This document shows, piece after piece, positions 53,644 to 62,454 of a stretch of DNA of 64,000 nucleotides. The translations under genes and the position numbers were made by a program. The notes beneath the pieces were generated by a model. That model was given only the letters and a program-made list of their open reading frames with translations, was not told where the DNA came from and made no database searches. Each line of letters opens with the position of its first letter. Positions within the stretch are counted from its first letter, which is position 1. Source of the stretch: an uncultured Saprospiraceae bacterium (lineage in GTDB: Bacteria > Bacteroidota > Bacteroidia > Chitinophagales > Saprospiraceae); assembly GCA_938015595.1 (NCBI GenBank), contig CALLPI010000010.1, forward strand, positions 150,167 through 214,166, written 5' to 3'.

Positions 53644-53662
53644 GCAATAATCTTTAAAAAAA

Positions 53663-54937
53663 ATGGACTTTCTCAAGGAATTAAAATGGAGGGGGCTATG
53701 GCACGATGCTACGCCTGGCATTGAAGAAGTCTTATCCAAAGGTATGGTCACCGGCTACATCGGCTTTGACCCCACCGCGCCCTCGCTCACCATTGGCAAC
53801 TACGTGCCTGTCATGCTGCTCACCTTGTTTCAGCGTGCTGGCCACCGGCCTATCGTGCTCATGGGTGGCGCTACCGGCAGGATCGGAGACCCCTCCGGCA
53901 GGGACTCAGAACGCGAACTCAAATCCTACGAAGAGCTGGATGCCAACCTGGCGCGCCAAGCCGAGCAAATGCGCAAATTGCTCAACTTTGAGCACGGCGA
54001 CAACAAAGCCATCATGGTCAATAACCTCGACTTTTATCGCAACATGAGCGTACTGGATTTTCTGCGCGACGTAGGCAAAACCCTCACCGTAAACTACATG
54101 CTGGCCAAAGACTCCGTCAAAAACCGCATGGAAAGCGGCATTTCCTTTACTGAGTTTAGCTATCAGCTCTTACAAGCCTATGACTTTGAAGTGCTCTTCA
54201 AACAGCACCGCTGCATTCTCCAGATGGGCGGCTCCGATCAGTGGGGCAACATCACCTCCGGCACAGAGTTTATCCGCCGCCACTTGGGCGAGAAGGCATA
54301 CGCCCTCACCGCCCCGCTTCTAACCAAGGCCGATGGCTCCAAGTTCGGAAAGTCAGCTACTGGCAATATCTGGCTCGACCCTCACATGACCTCCCCCTAC
54401 CGCTTCTACCAGTTTTGGATCAACACCGAAGACGAGAACATCGCAAAATACACCCGATACTTCACTCTGCGCTCCCAAGAAGAGGTGGAGGACATCGAGC
54501 GCACGTATGTAGATAACCCCAACGCGCTCAAGCGCCTGCTAGCCGAAGAACTCACTGTGCGCATTCACTCGCAAGCGGCTTTCGAGTCTGTCAAAAAAGT
54601 ATCAGAACTGCTCTTTGGTAAAAATGCCGACCGCGAGCATCTGTTGGGCATGAGCGAGTCTGAACTGAAAACTGTAGCCGAAGAAATTCCCTGCAAGCAG
54701 GTGTCTCGCAGCCTGCTGGCTCATGGCGTAACCCTGGGCGAACTCCTGGCTGAGCACACCGATGCTATGCCCTCCAAAGCTGAGGTGCGCCGCAGCGTAC
54801 AAGGCAACGCCATCGCCATCAACAAGGACAAAGTTGCCCAGTACGACCATCTGCTGGACTACACCCACCTGCTGCACGGCCGATACCTGCTGCTGGAAAT
54901 AGGCAAAAAGAACAAGGTGATGATTGAAGTGGTCTGA
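53663..54937 (+). CDS. tyrS: tyrosyl-tRNA synthetase
   Basis: The 424-residue class I synthetase attaches tyrosine to tRNA-Tyr. It shows the HIGH-equivalent region SLTIGNYVPVM, the tyrosine pocket (FSYQLLQAYDF, QMGGSDQWGNI) and the KMSKS-equivalent KFGKS. A C-terminal S4-like RNA-binding domain (about 350-424) completes it. The length is normal. Confidence 0.97.
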   Translation: MDFLKELKWRGLWHDATPGIEEVLSKGMVTGYIGFDPTAPSLTIGNYVPVMLLTLFQRAGHRPIVLMGGATGRIGDPSGRDSERELKSYEELDANLARQAEQMRKLLNFEHGDNKAIMVNNLDFYRNMSVLDFLRDVGKTLTVNYMLAKDSVKNRMESGISFTEFSYQLLQAYDFEVLFKQHRCILQMGGSDQWGNITSGTEFIRRHLGEKAYALTAPLLTKADGSKFGKSATGNIWLDPHMTSPYRFYQFWINTEDENIAKYTRYFTLRSQEEVEDIERTYVDNPNALKRLLAEELTVRIHSQAAFESVKKVSELLFGKNADREHLLGMSESELKTVAEEIPCKQVSRSLLAHGVTLGELLAEHTDAMPSKAEVRRSVQGNAIAINKDKVAQYDHLLDYTHLLHGRYLLLEIGKKNKVMIEVV

Positions 54938-54973
54938 AAAAACAAACGCTCCACCTTTTGCGAGGCGAAGCGT
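54937..54973 (-). terminator. intrinsic terminator of tRNA-Met
   Basis: On the minus strand ACGCT-t-CGCCT / AGGTG-g-AGCGT forms a ten-pair stem around CGCAAA, followed by TTTGTTTTTT. It begins six bases after the tRNA 3' end and runs to the tyrS stop. Confidence 0.7.
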
Positions 54974-54978
54974 CGGAG

Positions 54979-55052
54979 TAGCACGGGGGAGGCTCGAACT
55001 CCCGACCTCATGATTATGAATCATGCGCTCTGACCAGCTGAGCTACCGTGCC
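54979..55052 (-). tRNA. tRNA-Met (CAU)
   Basis: The 74-base cloverleaf has acceptor GGCACGG/CCGTGCT, D arm GCTC...GAGC, anticodon stem CATGA/TCATG with loop TTCATAA (anticodon CAT), and T arm GGGAG TTCGAGC CTCCC. The discriminator is A, and CCA is not encoded. The acceptor fits elongator methionine; a tRNA-Ile2 (lysidine) or initiator identity is less likely but cannot be excluded by eye. Confidence 0.93.
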
Positions 55053-55068
55053 TTTACAAAAGCGAGCG

Positions 55069-55101
55069 CAAAGATACGGGGTTTCGAGCTAATCGCACAA
55101 A
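55069..55101 (-). promoter_or_regulatory. full promoter of tRNA-Met
   Basis: On the minus strand TTTG (55098-55101), a 21-base spacer and TATCTTTG (55069-55076) match the Bacteroidota consensus, 17 bases before the tRNA. Confidence 0.7.
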
Positions 55102-55246
55102 CAGGAGGCCTGTTTTTTTTTTCTACCCAGCCTCCTGATAAGGCTTAGCATCAGGCCAATGGTGAGCTCTGTACCTGAATACCTACAGAAAACAGCCGGC
55201 ATCGGAAAGGCTTTCCGTGCCGGCTGAATGCTTTTCAAGTGTATTT

Positions 55247-56224
55247 TCACACGCGCTTGCCGCCGTCTAGCTGATCTTGTAATGCTTTGAGTTCCACCCA
55301 TTTCCCTTTGGCGGCCAAGGCAGCTTGCTCCGGCCAGGTGCCGGGGTCGGCCAAGCGGAAGTTATCGCCGGCGTCAGCCAGTATTTCCTGCAGGCGAGCT
55401 ACACTGGTGCTGGCCAATTCATCCCAGGTGCGAATACCGTTGTCCTTGAGCAGTTCCTCAATTTTTGGGCCAATGCCTTCCACTACCTTGAGGTCAGATG
55501 CATTCATGGAAAAGCCAAGAAGCTTGACTGCCATTTTTTCGAGTTTAGAGGGCGATTCCGGCCCTCCGGTATCTTCACCGGCATCGAGTTCCTTTTGGAG
55601 AGCTACCAGTTCATCCCATTTGCCAGCGGCGGCCAACTGGGCTTGCTGCGGCCAGGTAGCTGGGTTGTGAATTTTGTAGGCAGGCCCTGCGTCATCCAGT
55701 ATCTGGCGGAGCTTATCAAACTCGGTTTTGGCTAAGTCGGCCCAAGTTTTAATGCCAGCGGCTTGTAAGATTTCTTCAATTTTTGGCCCTATGCCCTCGA
55801 TGATCTGCAGGTTGTCGCTAGTGAAGAGCGCCCCCATCCCACCTGTAGCACCGGCAGCAGTAGCGGCCAAAGCTACGCCAGGAGTAGCGGTATTGGCGTC
55901 TGCTTCACCAGCAAGGGCTTTGTCCAGTTTGAATTGCAACACGGACTTGTCAGCTTCGCAACTTTGCAGGGAGATTTTGAGGCGGGCGCGCTCTTTATCG
56001 GCCTCATCAAATTGATACTTAAGTTCCATGTATTTTTTCTCCCACTCGGCTATTTCGCCTTTGAGTTGGTTGCGCTCAGCCTCTAGCTCGGCAGCCAGGC
56101 GGCGGTATTTGCTGAAGAGCAAGTAGCCAATAGCAATGCCCAGCAGCAGGGGCAACAGCGAGCCGAGCAGCCACCAGAGCCAGCAGTTGGTTTCGATGTG
56201 AAGAAGAAGATTTCCGGTAAGCAT
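55247..56224 (-). CDS. membrane-anchored coiled-coil protein with two helix-hairpin-helix domains
   Basis: The 325-residue protein has an N-terminal membrane helix (about 16-37: WWLLGSLLPLLLGIAIGYLLF), a coiled coil (about 40-110), an alanine/glycine linker, and two similar domains (about 132-215 and 238-322). Each has LxxxEGIGPKIEExLxxxGIxTWxxLA, then A/DP-x-TWPxQAxLAAxGKW and LxxLQ. These resemble helix-hairpin-helix modules of COG3743-type proteins, which in other contexts contact DNA; in this setting they may mediate protein contacts. The gene lies 33 bases downstream of an OmpA-family gene on the same strand, so an envelope-linked pair is likely. The function is unknown. Confidence 0.8.
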   Translation of the reverse strand: MLTGNLLLHIETNCWLWWLLGSLLPLLLGIAIGYLLFSKYRRLAAELEAERNQLKGEIAEWEKKYMELKYQFDEADKERARLKISLQSCEADKSVLQFKLDKALAGEADANTATPGVALAATAAGATGGMGALFTSDNLQIIEGIGPKIEEILQAAGIKTWADLAKTEFDKLRQILDDAGPAYKIHNPATWPQQAQLAAAGKWDELVALQKELDAGEDTGGPESPSKLEKMAVKLLGFSMNASDLKVVEGIGPKIEELLKDNGIRTWDELASTSVARLQEILADAGDNFRLADPGTWPEQAALAAKGKWVELKALQDQLDGGKRV

Positions 56225-56257
56225 GGTTATTTTCGTTTTTTTGGTGTAATCAATGAA

Positions 56258-57109
56258 TTATTTTTTGTTGAGCCGCAATTCTACGCGGCGGTTTTCGGCT
56301 CGGCCAGCCTCGGTGTCATTAGAGGTAACGGGCTGTGTCTCGCCTTTGGAGGCAGTGGTGATCTGCTCTGGTTTGACGCCTTTGGCGACGAGAATTTGCT
56401 TGACGGCGTCGGCCCGGCCCTGGCCGAGGGTCATGTTTTTGGCATCGTCGCCTACGTTGTCGGTGTGGCCGGTGAGCGTTACGGTTTCACCTGTTTTCTT
56501 AATGCGGTCGGCGAGCTTGTCCAGATAGTCATCCACCGTTTTGTCATACACTTTTTGGGTAGAGCCGGTGGGGAATCGAATGATGATGCGGTCGTCCAGT
56601 TCCTGGAGAGTTTCCACCACGTCCTTTTTCTCTGGGGCGAGCCAGCGGCTCTCGTAGCCCACGAAGTAGCCTTCGCGCATCCCGGGGGCTTCATCGAGGG
56701 CGCGGGCGCGCACGCGGATGCGGTCGGCAGGGATACCGGCTTTCACGAGTAGCGTTTTGATTTGCTCAGCTCTGGCAAATCCCATGTTTTCAAAGCCTTG
56801 CGGTTTGGGTTCACCTTCGTAATAGTAGCCGGTTACCTCTAAGATATTGTCGGCGGCGAGGCCAGCTTTGAGCGCTGCGATTTCATCCTCGGCGCCGTCA
56901 TTCTGAAAGGGATTAGCATTGCCCCATTGGAAATCAATGGGATAGCGCTTGACAGAAGCCTGGGCAGAATCCACAGGCGGAGCTACGATGCCACTTTGGG
57001 CGCCGTCGCCACAAGTCAGGCATAGTTCTCTTTTGCATCCTCGATATACAAGGACGGTGTAGAGCAACCACGCCAACAGCAATAGCAAAATTTTGATTGA
57101 CGTTGACAT
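56258..57109 (-). CDS. OmpA-family protein with an N-terminal membrane helix
   Basis: The 283-residue protein begins with a membrane helix (about 5-23), followed by CKRELCLTCGDG, a three-cysteine stretch. Two OmpA-like units follow. A degenerate one (about 60-150) has EVTGYYYEGEP and AGIPADRIRVRAR. A complete one (about 170-283) has TLTGHTDNVGDDAKN, LGQGRADAVKQIL and NRRVELRL. The helix suggests inner-membrane anchoring with the peptidoglycan-binding domain in the periplasm. It is first in a two-gene operon with the helix-hairpin-helix protein. Confidence 0.87.
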   Translation of the reverse strand: MSTSIKILLLLLAWLLYTVLVYRGCKRELCLTCGDGAQSGIVAPPVDSAQASVKRYPIDFQWGNANPFQNDGAEDEIAALKAGLAADNILEVTGYYYEGEPKPQGFENMGFARAEQIKTLLVKAGIPADRIRVRARALDEAPGMREGYFVGYESRWLAPEKKDVVETLQELDDRIIIRFPTGSTQKVYDKTVDDYLDKLADRIKKTGETVTLTGHTDNVGDDAKNMTLGQGRADAVKQILVAKGVKPEQITTASKGETQPVTSNDTEAGRAENRRVELRLNKK

Positions 57110-57275
57110 AAGACTGTTCGTAGTTGATTATCAATTTTGTATGCACACATGAGTGGCATGCGGGGCAGCATCAACCATTCATATGTGGCGGCTCGGTCGG
57201 GGTTAGCGCCGGTGCCGCATGTTCACAGGACGTGAGTAAGGAGAAGCACACCTCAAAAGTAAGCCAAGCTTTTCA

Positions 57276-57283
57276 TATTTTTG
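57276..57283 (+). promoter_or_regulatory. -7 promoter element of ffh
   Basis: TATTTTTG is an exact TAnnTTTG match, 30 bases before ATG 57314. A longer frame from TTG 57281 would start inside it. Confidence 0.55.
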
Positions 57284-57313
57284 CTGCTGCTTTTAAAAAA
57301 AATTGCAAATCGC

Positions 57314-58675
57314 ATGTTCAACAATCTGTCTGACCGCCTGGACTCCGCATTCAAACTGCTCAAAGGCGAAAATCGCCTTACTGAACTCAACGTAGCCGAC
57401 TCTATTAAAGAGATACGCCGCGCCCTGGTGGACGCCGACGTCAACTACAAAATCGCTAAGGAGTTTACCGACAAGGTAAAGGAAAAAGCACTTGGCACAC
57501 AGAATGTCCTCAAGTCGGTGAAGCCTGGCGACCTCATGGTCAAGATCGTCATGGACGAACTGGTGGCGCTCATGGGCGGCACAGCAGCCGAAATTAACCT
57601 CAAAGGCAAACCTGCCGTGGTACTCATCGCTGGGTTGCAAGGGTCGGGCAAAACCACCTTCTCCGGCAAACTGGCCTACTACCTCAAAAGTCAGCAAAAA
57701 CGCAACCCCCTGCTGGTAGCCTGCGACGTGTATCGCCCTGCTGCTATTGACCAACTCACTGTACTTGGCCAGCAGATCAACGTGCCGGTCTATAAAGAGC
57801 CAGGCAATAATGATCCAGTACAAATTGCCCTCAATGCCATTGCACACGCCAAAGCCCACAACCTAGATGTCGTCATTGTGGATACTGCCGGCCGCCTGGC
57901 TATTGACGAGACGATGATGAAGGAGATTGCCGCCGTCAAAAGCGCTATAACCCCCCAGGAAACCCTCTTTGTGGTAGACTCTATGACTGGCCAGGACGCC
58001 GTGAATACCGCCAAGGCCTTCAATGACGTCATCAACTACGACGGCGTAGTACTCACCAAACTCGACGGCGATACGCGCGGCGGTGCTGCCCTTTCGGTTA
58101 AATACACCGTGGGTAAGCCCATTAAATTTGTCAGCCAAGGCGAAAAAATGGATACGCTCGACGTCTTCTACCCCGATCGCATGGCGCAGCGCATCCTGGG
58201 TATGGGCGACATCGTATCCTTCGTGGAAAAAGCCCAGGCGCAATTTGACGAAAAAGAAGTGGCCCGCCTCGAAAAGAAAATCCGCAAAAACCAACTCGAC
58301 TTTGAGGACTTTCTCTCCCAGATACGCACCCTCAAAAAAATGGGCGACCTCAAATCGCTCATGGGCATGATACCCGGCATGAGCAAGGCCTTACGCGATG
58401 TGGACATCAACGACTCTGCCTTCAACCGCACCGAGGCCATCATCCTGTCCATGACCCCGGAAGAACGCCGAAACCCCGACCTCATTAATATGAGCCGCAA
58501 ACGGCGCATCGCTGCTGGCTCTGGTAACACCTTAGATCAGGTAAACGCCTTTGTGCGCCAGTTTGAGCAGATGCGCAAAATGATGCACAAGATGAGTAAA
58601 ATGCCCATGAATTTCCCCGATATAATGGGCGGTGCGCGCGGGGCAGTACCGGGGCGCAACAAGTTCCGGCGTTAG
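57314..58675 (+). CDS. ffh: signal recognition particle protein Ffh
   Basis: The 453-residue GTPase targets inner-membrane proteins co-translationally with 4.5S RNA and FtsY. It has the N domain (MFNNLSDRLDSAFKLLKGEN), the G domain with P-loop GLQGSGKTT (about 105-113), DTAGRLAID and TKLDGDTRGG, and the methionine-rich M domain (about 315-445; MGMIPGMSK, FEQMRKMMHKMSKM). The start at 57314 matches the conserved N-terminus. The stop lies in the left arm of a hairpin shared with the convergent permease gene. Confidence 0.97.
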   Translation: MFNNLSDRLDSAFKLLKGENRLTELNVADSIKEIRRALVDADVNYKIAKEFTDKVKEKALGTQNVLKSVKPGDLMVKIVMDELVALMGGTAAEINLKGKPAVVLIAGLQGSGKTTFSGKLAYYLKSQQKRNPLLVACDVYRPAAIDQLTVLGQQINVPVYKEPGNNDPVQIALNAIAHAKAHNLDVVIVDTAGRLAIDETMMKEIAAVKSAITPQETLFVVDSMTGQDAVNTAKAFNDVINYDGVVLTKLDGDTRGGAALSVKYTVGKPIKFVSQGEKMDTLDVFYPDRMAQRILGMGDIVSFVEKAQAQFDEKEVARLEKKIRKNQLDFEDFLSQIRTLKKMGDLKSLMGMIPGMSKALRDVDINDSAFNRTEAIILSMTPEERRNPDLINMSRKRRIAAGSGNTLDQVNAFVRQFEQMRKMMHKMSKMPMNFPDIMGGARGAVPGRNKFRR

Positions 58676-58690
58676 CGGCAGCGCTAACGC
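58669..58690. terminator. palindromic hairpin shared by two convergent stop codons
   Basis: GCGTTAGCG and CGCTAACGC form a perfect nine-base stem with a four-base loop. The ffh stop (TAG, 58673-58675) lies in the left arm and the permease stop (TAG on the minus strand, 58684-58686) in the right arm. No T run follows on either side, so it may block or stabilise 3' ends rather than act as a classical terminator. Confidence 0.5.
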
Positions 58691-59976
58691 ATCATGCGCT
58701 TGTTGTACCAATAGGATATGGCGCCTACGCCAATGTTGAGAAATCCGGCGAGGCTCTCAAAGGGCCGGTCATACAACATAAAGGCCAGCATCCACAGGCT
58801 GACGAGCAGAAAAATGACCTGGCCGTACGGATAAAACGACCAAAAGCCCAGCGGTACCATGCCCGACTTCCTTTCCCGATACCTGTGCACAAACAACCCG
58901 GCCACAGTAGCCATCGTAGAAAGGTGCAGCACAAAGCCACTGTATAACAACACCTGCTCAAACGAGCCACTACATAGCATGAAGATGCTGATGACCGCCT
59001 GAAACCATATTGCATTCACAGGTATGCCGTGCTTGTTGTCCTTAGCCAGGAATCGCCACACCGGGTAGTCTTCTGCCATTGAGCGGCCCACCCTGGGGCC
59101 TACCCATATCATAGCACTCACGCAAGATACCAGTAGCAACCCTATCAGTGCACCGATCCATTGACCGCCAGCCAGGCCAAACAACTTGACGGCTACAATT
59201 TCGGCTACTTCTACTCTACCGACTAGCTCGGCAATGTTGGCCTGGCGCAAAAAGCCTGCCTGAAGCAGTACATACAACAAGGATACCACCCCGGTGCCTC
59301 CAATGAGGGCGCGCGGCAGATTGCGGACGGGGTCTTTCAACTCTCCAACAATGTAGGCAGCAGCGTTCCAGCCAGAATAGGCATACATAACGTACACCAG
59401 AGCCACCGCGTAGTGAAAACTCCTGATCTCAGCCAAGTACTGCTCACTCATTAGCCAATACGGCTGAGCCGACGGCATGACAAAACAAGCTGTAACTAGC
59501 AACACCATGAACGCTATTTTGAGCAGCGTCACCAGATTCTGAAACCAGCTACTCTGCTGCAAATGAAAGGAATGCACGGCCGATACCAGCACCACCACAA
59601 CTAGGGCACTCCAAGTAGCCGATATGCCCGTAATACTGGCCAGATAATACCCCATAGCTACGGCAGCAAGAGCAATGGAGGCAGTAAACCCTACTGTAAG
59701 CGATACCCACCCCGACAAGTATCCGGCCAACGGATGAAAAGTTTGGGAAAGAAAATGAAATTCACCCCCAGAGCGAGGCATGCGTATGCCTAGTTCGGCA
59801 TAACTGAAAGCACCCAAAAGAGATAGCGCACCGCCCAACACCCACAACGACAGTATAGACCACGGGCTTTGTAGGTGCTGCGCCTGCATACCCAGGGTAG
59901 TGAAAGCGCCTGTGCCGATCATGTTGGCCACTACAATGGCGCCGGCGCTTGCCCATCCTATTCGTCGTATTGGCAT
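58684..59976 (-). CDS. APC-family amino acid permease
   Basis: The 430-residue protein has about 12 membrane helices. The first shows the APC motif GAIVVANMIGTGAFTTLG, followed by SYAELGIRMPRSGGEFHFLSQ and the central FHYAVALVYVMYAYSGWNAAAYIVGELKDP-type region. It should be a proton-coupled amino acid transporter of the LAT/APC group; the substrate is unknown. It is monocistronic; 138 bases separate it from the aldehyde dehydrogenase. Confidence 0.9.
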   Translation of the reverse strand: MPIRRIGWASAGAIVVANMIGTGAFTTLGMQAQHLQSPWSILSLWVLGGALSLLGAFSYAELGIRMPRSGGEFHFLSQTFHPLAGYLSGWVSLTVGFTASIALAAVAMGYYLASITGISATWSALVVVVLVSAVHSFHLQQSSWFQNLVTLLKIAFMVLLVTACFVMPSAQPYWLMSEQYLAEIRSFHYAVALVYVMYAYSGWNAAAYIVGELKDPVRNLPRALIGGTGVVSLLYVLLQAGFLRQANIAELVGRVEVAEIVAVKLFGLAGGQWIGALIGLLLVSCVSAMIWVGPRVGRSMAEDYPVWRFLAKDNKHGIPVNAIWFQAVISIFMLCSGSFEQVLLYSGFVLHLSTMATVAGLFVHRYRERKSGMVPLGFWSFYPYGQVIFLLVSLWMLAFMLYDRPFESLAGFLNIGVGAISYWYNKRMMR

Positions 59977-60114
59977 AGTAAGTTGCAGGCGCTTGAAGAC
60001 CTGGGTCGGATAAACGGCTAAAAGTAAGCCTCCATTGAAATCGAAGGGCTGTAAAGGAGTTTTTTAACGCACCCTTAACGCTTTAAGGGCAACTGACATA
60101 CTGAGCGGCAGTGT

Positions 60115-61566
60115 TCAAACCAGCTTGTAAAAAAACTTCAACAGCCTCATTTTCGCATCATTGAATGGCGGCTGTATCATCTTGAGGCCACTGAAGAGCC
60201 AATGGCGGCGCATCACACCTCGGGCGTTAGAAAATTCGATAAATGAGTATCGTCCGCCTGACTTACCGATACCGCTGTGGTTCACTCCGCCAAAAGGCAA
60301 GTATGGATTGCTCAGGCTAGTCATATACTCATTGATGACCGTATTGCCGGCAGAGGTGTGGCTCAACAGGTAGTTGATGTTAGGCTGGCTGCGGCTACCA
60401 ATATACATATCCAGTGGTTTGGGGCGTTTGCGCACTATGGCAGGCACTTCTTCCAAGTGGCTAAAAGTAAGTACTGGTAATACTGGCCCGAAAATCTCCT
60501 CCTGCATAATGCGCATCTCCTCCCTAACGCCAATGAGCACTGTGGGGGCTATGTAGCGTTCGTCCGCTTGGCTTTGTCCACCTACGGCCACCTGTGCACC
60601 CTGCTGAATGGCATCCTCCACTAATTCCCAAACCCGGCGGTAGTGCCGGTCGTTGACCATGCGCGCCAAGTCGGGCGAGGTTTGTGGGTTTTTTCCGTAC
60701 AACCCCTCAAGATGTTTTTTAAAGTGCTGCAACAAGGTGTCCAGCCGAGATTCATGCACCAGCACATAATCGGGGGCTATACAAGTTTGACCGTTGTTCA
60801 TGAACTTGGCCCACACCAGTTTTTCGGCGTGGTACTTCACATCAGCAGTTTCATCCAGGATAACGGGGGATTTGCCGCCCAGCTCCAGCGTCACAGAAGC
60901 GAGATGTTTAGCCGCAGCAGCCATAACAATTTTGCCAATAGCTGGGCTTCCAGTAAAGAAGATATGGTCGAAGGGCAATTCCAGCAGCGCCTGAGCAGTT
61001 TGCGCATCGCCTTCTACTACTGCAACATCTTGTACTTCAAATAACTGACCAATCATATCTGCGATAAATCTAGAGGTATGCGGCGTCAGTTCGGAAGGTT
61101 TTAGTATCACGGTATTACCTGCAGCAATTGCATACACTAGTGGCGCAATAGATAAGTTGACGGGATAGTTCCAGGGCGAAATAATCAGACATACGCCCTT
61201 AGGTTCGTATCGAATGTAGGACTGCATCCCTGCCAGTGCTAACGAGCCAGGTACATACTCATCGCGCATCCATTGGCGCAACTCCCGTCGTACGGTAAAC
61301 ACAGCCTGTTTCACAATACCCACCTCAGTAGCCCATACCTCAAAACGGGGCTTGCGGAAGTCAGCGTACATAGCTTCGGCTAAGGCTGAAAAGTTGGCTT
61401 CGTTATCCAAGTAGGCCCAAATGCGATTGACGCGCTCTATGCGTTGGCTGGCAGAAGTAAGTGCCACTGCAGGCGCGTGCCGCTGCTGAAGTTCAAAGAG
61501 GGTGAGGAGATCTAAAGCAGCGGAAGGCTTCGGCTGGGTAGGCTCAAAAGTGGTGGCAGTGATCAT
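60115..61566 (-). CDS. aldehyde dehydrogenase (class 3-like)
   Basis: The 483-residue NAD(P)-dependent enzyme oxidises aldehydes to acids. Motifs are SPWNYPVNLSIAPLVYAIAAGN, HIFFTGSPAIGK, LELGGKSPVI with the catalytic Glu, and NNGQTCIAPDYVL with the catalytic Cys. A hydrophobic C-terminus follows (LFSGLKMIQPPFNDAKMRLL). The shorter N-terminus and sequence fit class 3 (fatty/benzaldehyde) enzymes. ATG 61566 is chosen because a longer frame would overlap the SDR gene, which ends 14 bases upstream. Confidence 0.92.
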   Translation of the reverse strand: MITATTFEPTQPKPSAALDLLTLFELQQRHAPAVALTSASQRIERVNRIWAYLDNEANFSALAEAMYADFRKPRFEVWATEVGIVKQAVFTVRRELRQWMRDEYVPGSLALAGMQSYIRYEPKGVCLIISPWNYPVNLSIAPLVYAIAAGNTVILKPSELTPHTSRFIADMIGQLFEVQDVAVVEGDAQTAQALLELPFDHIFFTGSPAIGKIVMAAAAKHLASVTLELGGKSPVILDETADVKYHAEKLVWAKFMNNGQTCIAPDYVLVHESRLDTLLQHFKKHLEGLYGKNPQTSPDLARMVNDRHYRRVWELVEDAIQQGAQVAVGGQSQADERYIAPTVLIGVREEMRIMQEEIFGPVLPVLTFSHLEEVPAIVRKRPKPLDMYIGSRSQPNINYLLSHTSAGNTVINEYMTSLSNPYLPFGGVNHSGIGKSGGRYSFIEFSNARGVMRRHWLFSGLKMIQPPFNDAKMRLLKFFYKLV

Positions 61567-61579
61567 ATGGGTTGAATTT

Positions 61580-62383
61580 TCAGGACAATAACTTTTGAAT
61601 GATGCGCTCGTATCGGCCTGGGAAAATCCGAACAATCAAATCCACCATACGGGCATCTGAACCGATGAGCACACGTGGTTGTTTGCGACGAATGCCTGCC
61701 ACGATGCACCGGGCGGCGGTTTCAGGGCTGGTTTTTGCCAGTTTGTCAAACCGAGAGGCCAGCCGGTCGCGCGTGGTAGTATCAGGGGTGTCAATGTTGT
61801 GTACGATGTTGGTTTTGACCCCGCCAGGCATGACCACTGTGACCACCACCCCGCTACCAGCCAACTCTTGGCGCAGAGTCTCGCTCAGACCACGAACAGC
61901 AAACTTGGAAGCCACGTAGGGCGCTTGCTTAGGATAGGCCGCCGTGCTGAAAATGCTGGCTACATTGACCAACGCAGCCTCCGGCCTTTGCTTGAGGTAT
62001 GGCAAAAATGCCTGGATGCCGTGCAACACCCCCCATATATTGACTTTCCAAACCTTCTCAAAATCGCTGAATGTTGTGTGCTCCAGTTTTTCTTCGATGA
62101 GGGTCATCCCAGCATTGTTGACCACGATGTCCACACAGCCAAATACTTGTACCACCTCTGCAGCAAAGTTATACATGTCTTCCCTGCTGGATACATCAAA
62201 CGGCGTGGCTAGCACGGCGGCGCCTTTGTCGGCAGCCATGCGCCGGGTTTCGTTGAGGGTGTAGTCGTTGCGATCGCATAGGGCGAGCTTGCAGCTGCAG
62301 GCAGCTAGCTCCAGCGCCAAGGCTCTGCCAATGCCAGAACCCGCTCCGGTAATGACGGCTACTTTGTCTTTAAGATTCTGCAT
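61580..62383 (-). CDS. SDR-family NAD(P)-dependent oxidoreductase
   Basis: The 267-residue classical short-chain dehydrogenase has the cofactor motif TGAGSGIG (about 13-20), NNAG, the catalytic Ser region NVASIFS and the Y-x-x-x-K in YVASK. The C-terminal part is hydrophobic and basic (LIVRIFPGRYERIIQKLL), as in membrane-associated fatty acyl or retinol dehydrogenases. It lies between an acyl-CoA synthetase and an aldehyde dehydrogenase on one strand. Confidence 0.93.
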   Translation of the reverse strand: MQNLKDKVAVITGAGSGIGRALALELAACSCKLALCDRNDYTLNETRRMAADKGAAVLATPFDVSSREDMYNFAAEVVQVFGCVDIVVNNAGMTLIEEKLEHTTFSDFEKVWKVNIWGVLHGIQAFLPYLKQRPEAALVNVASIFSTAAYPKQAPYVASKFAVRGLSETLRQELAGSGVVVTVVMPGGVKTNIVHNIDTPDTTTRDRLASRFDKLAKTSPETAARCIVAGIRRKQPRVLIGSDARMVDLIVRIFPGRYERIIQKLLS

Positions 62384-62454
62384 GTTTTGGCATTTTTGTA
62401 TCTGTTTCGATTGAGCAGCAAGCCCTATGCCTCATGCGCTGTACACTCTCTGTC

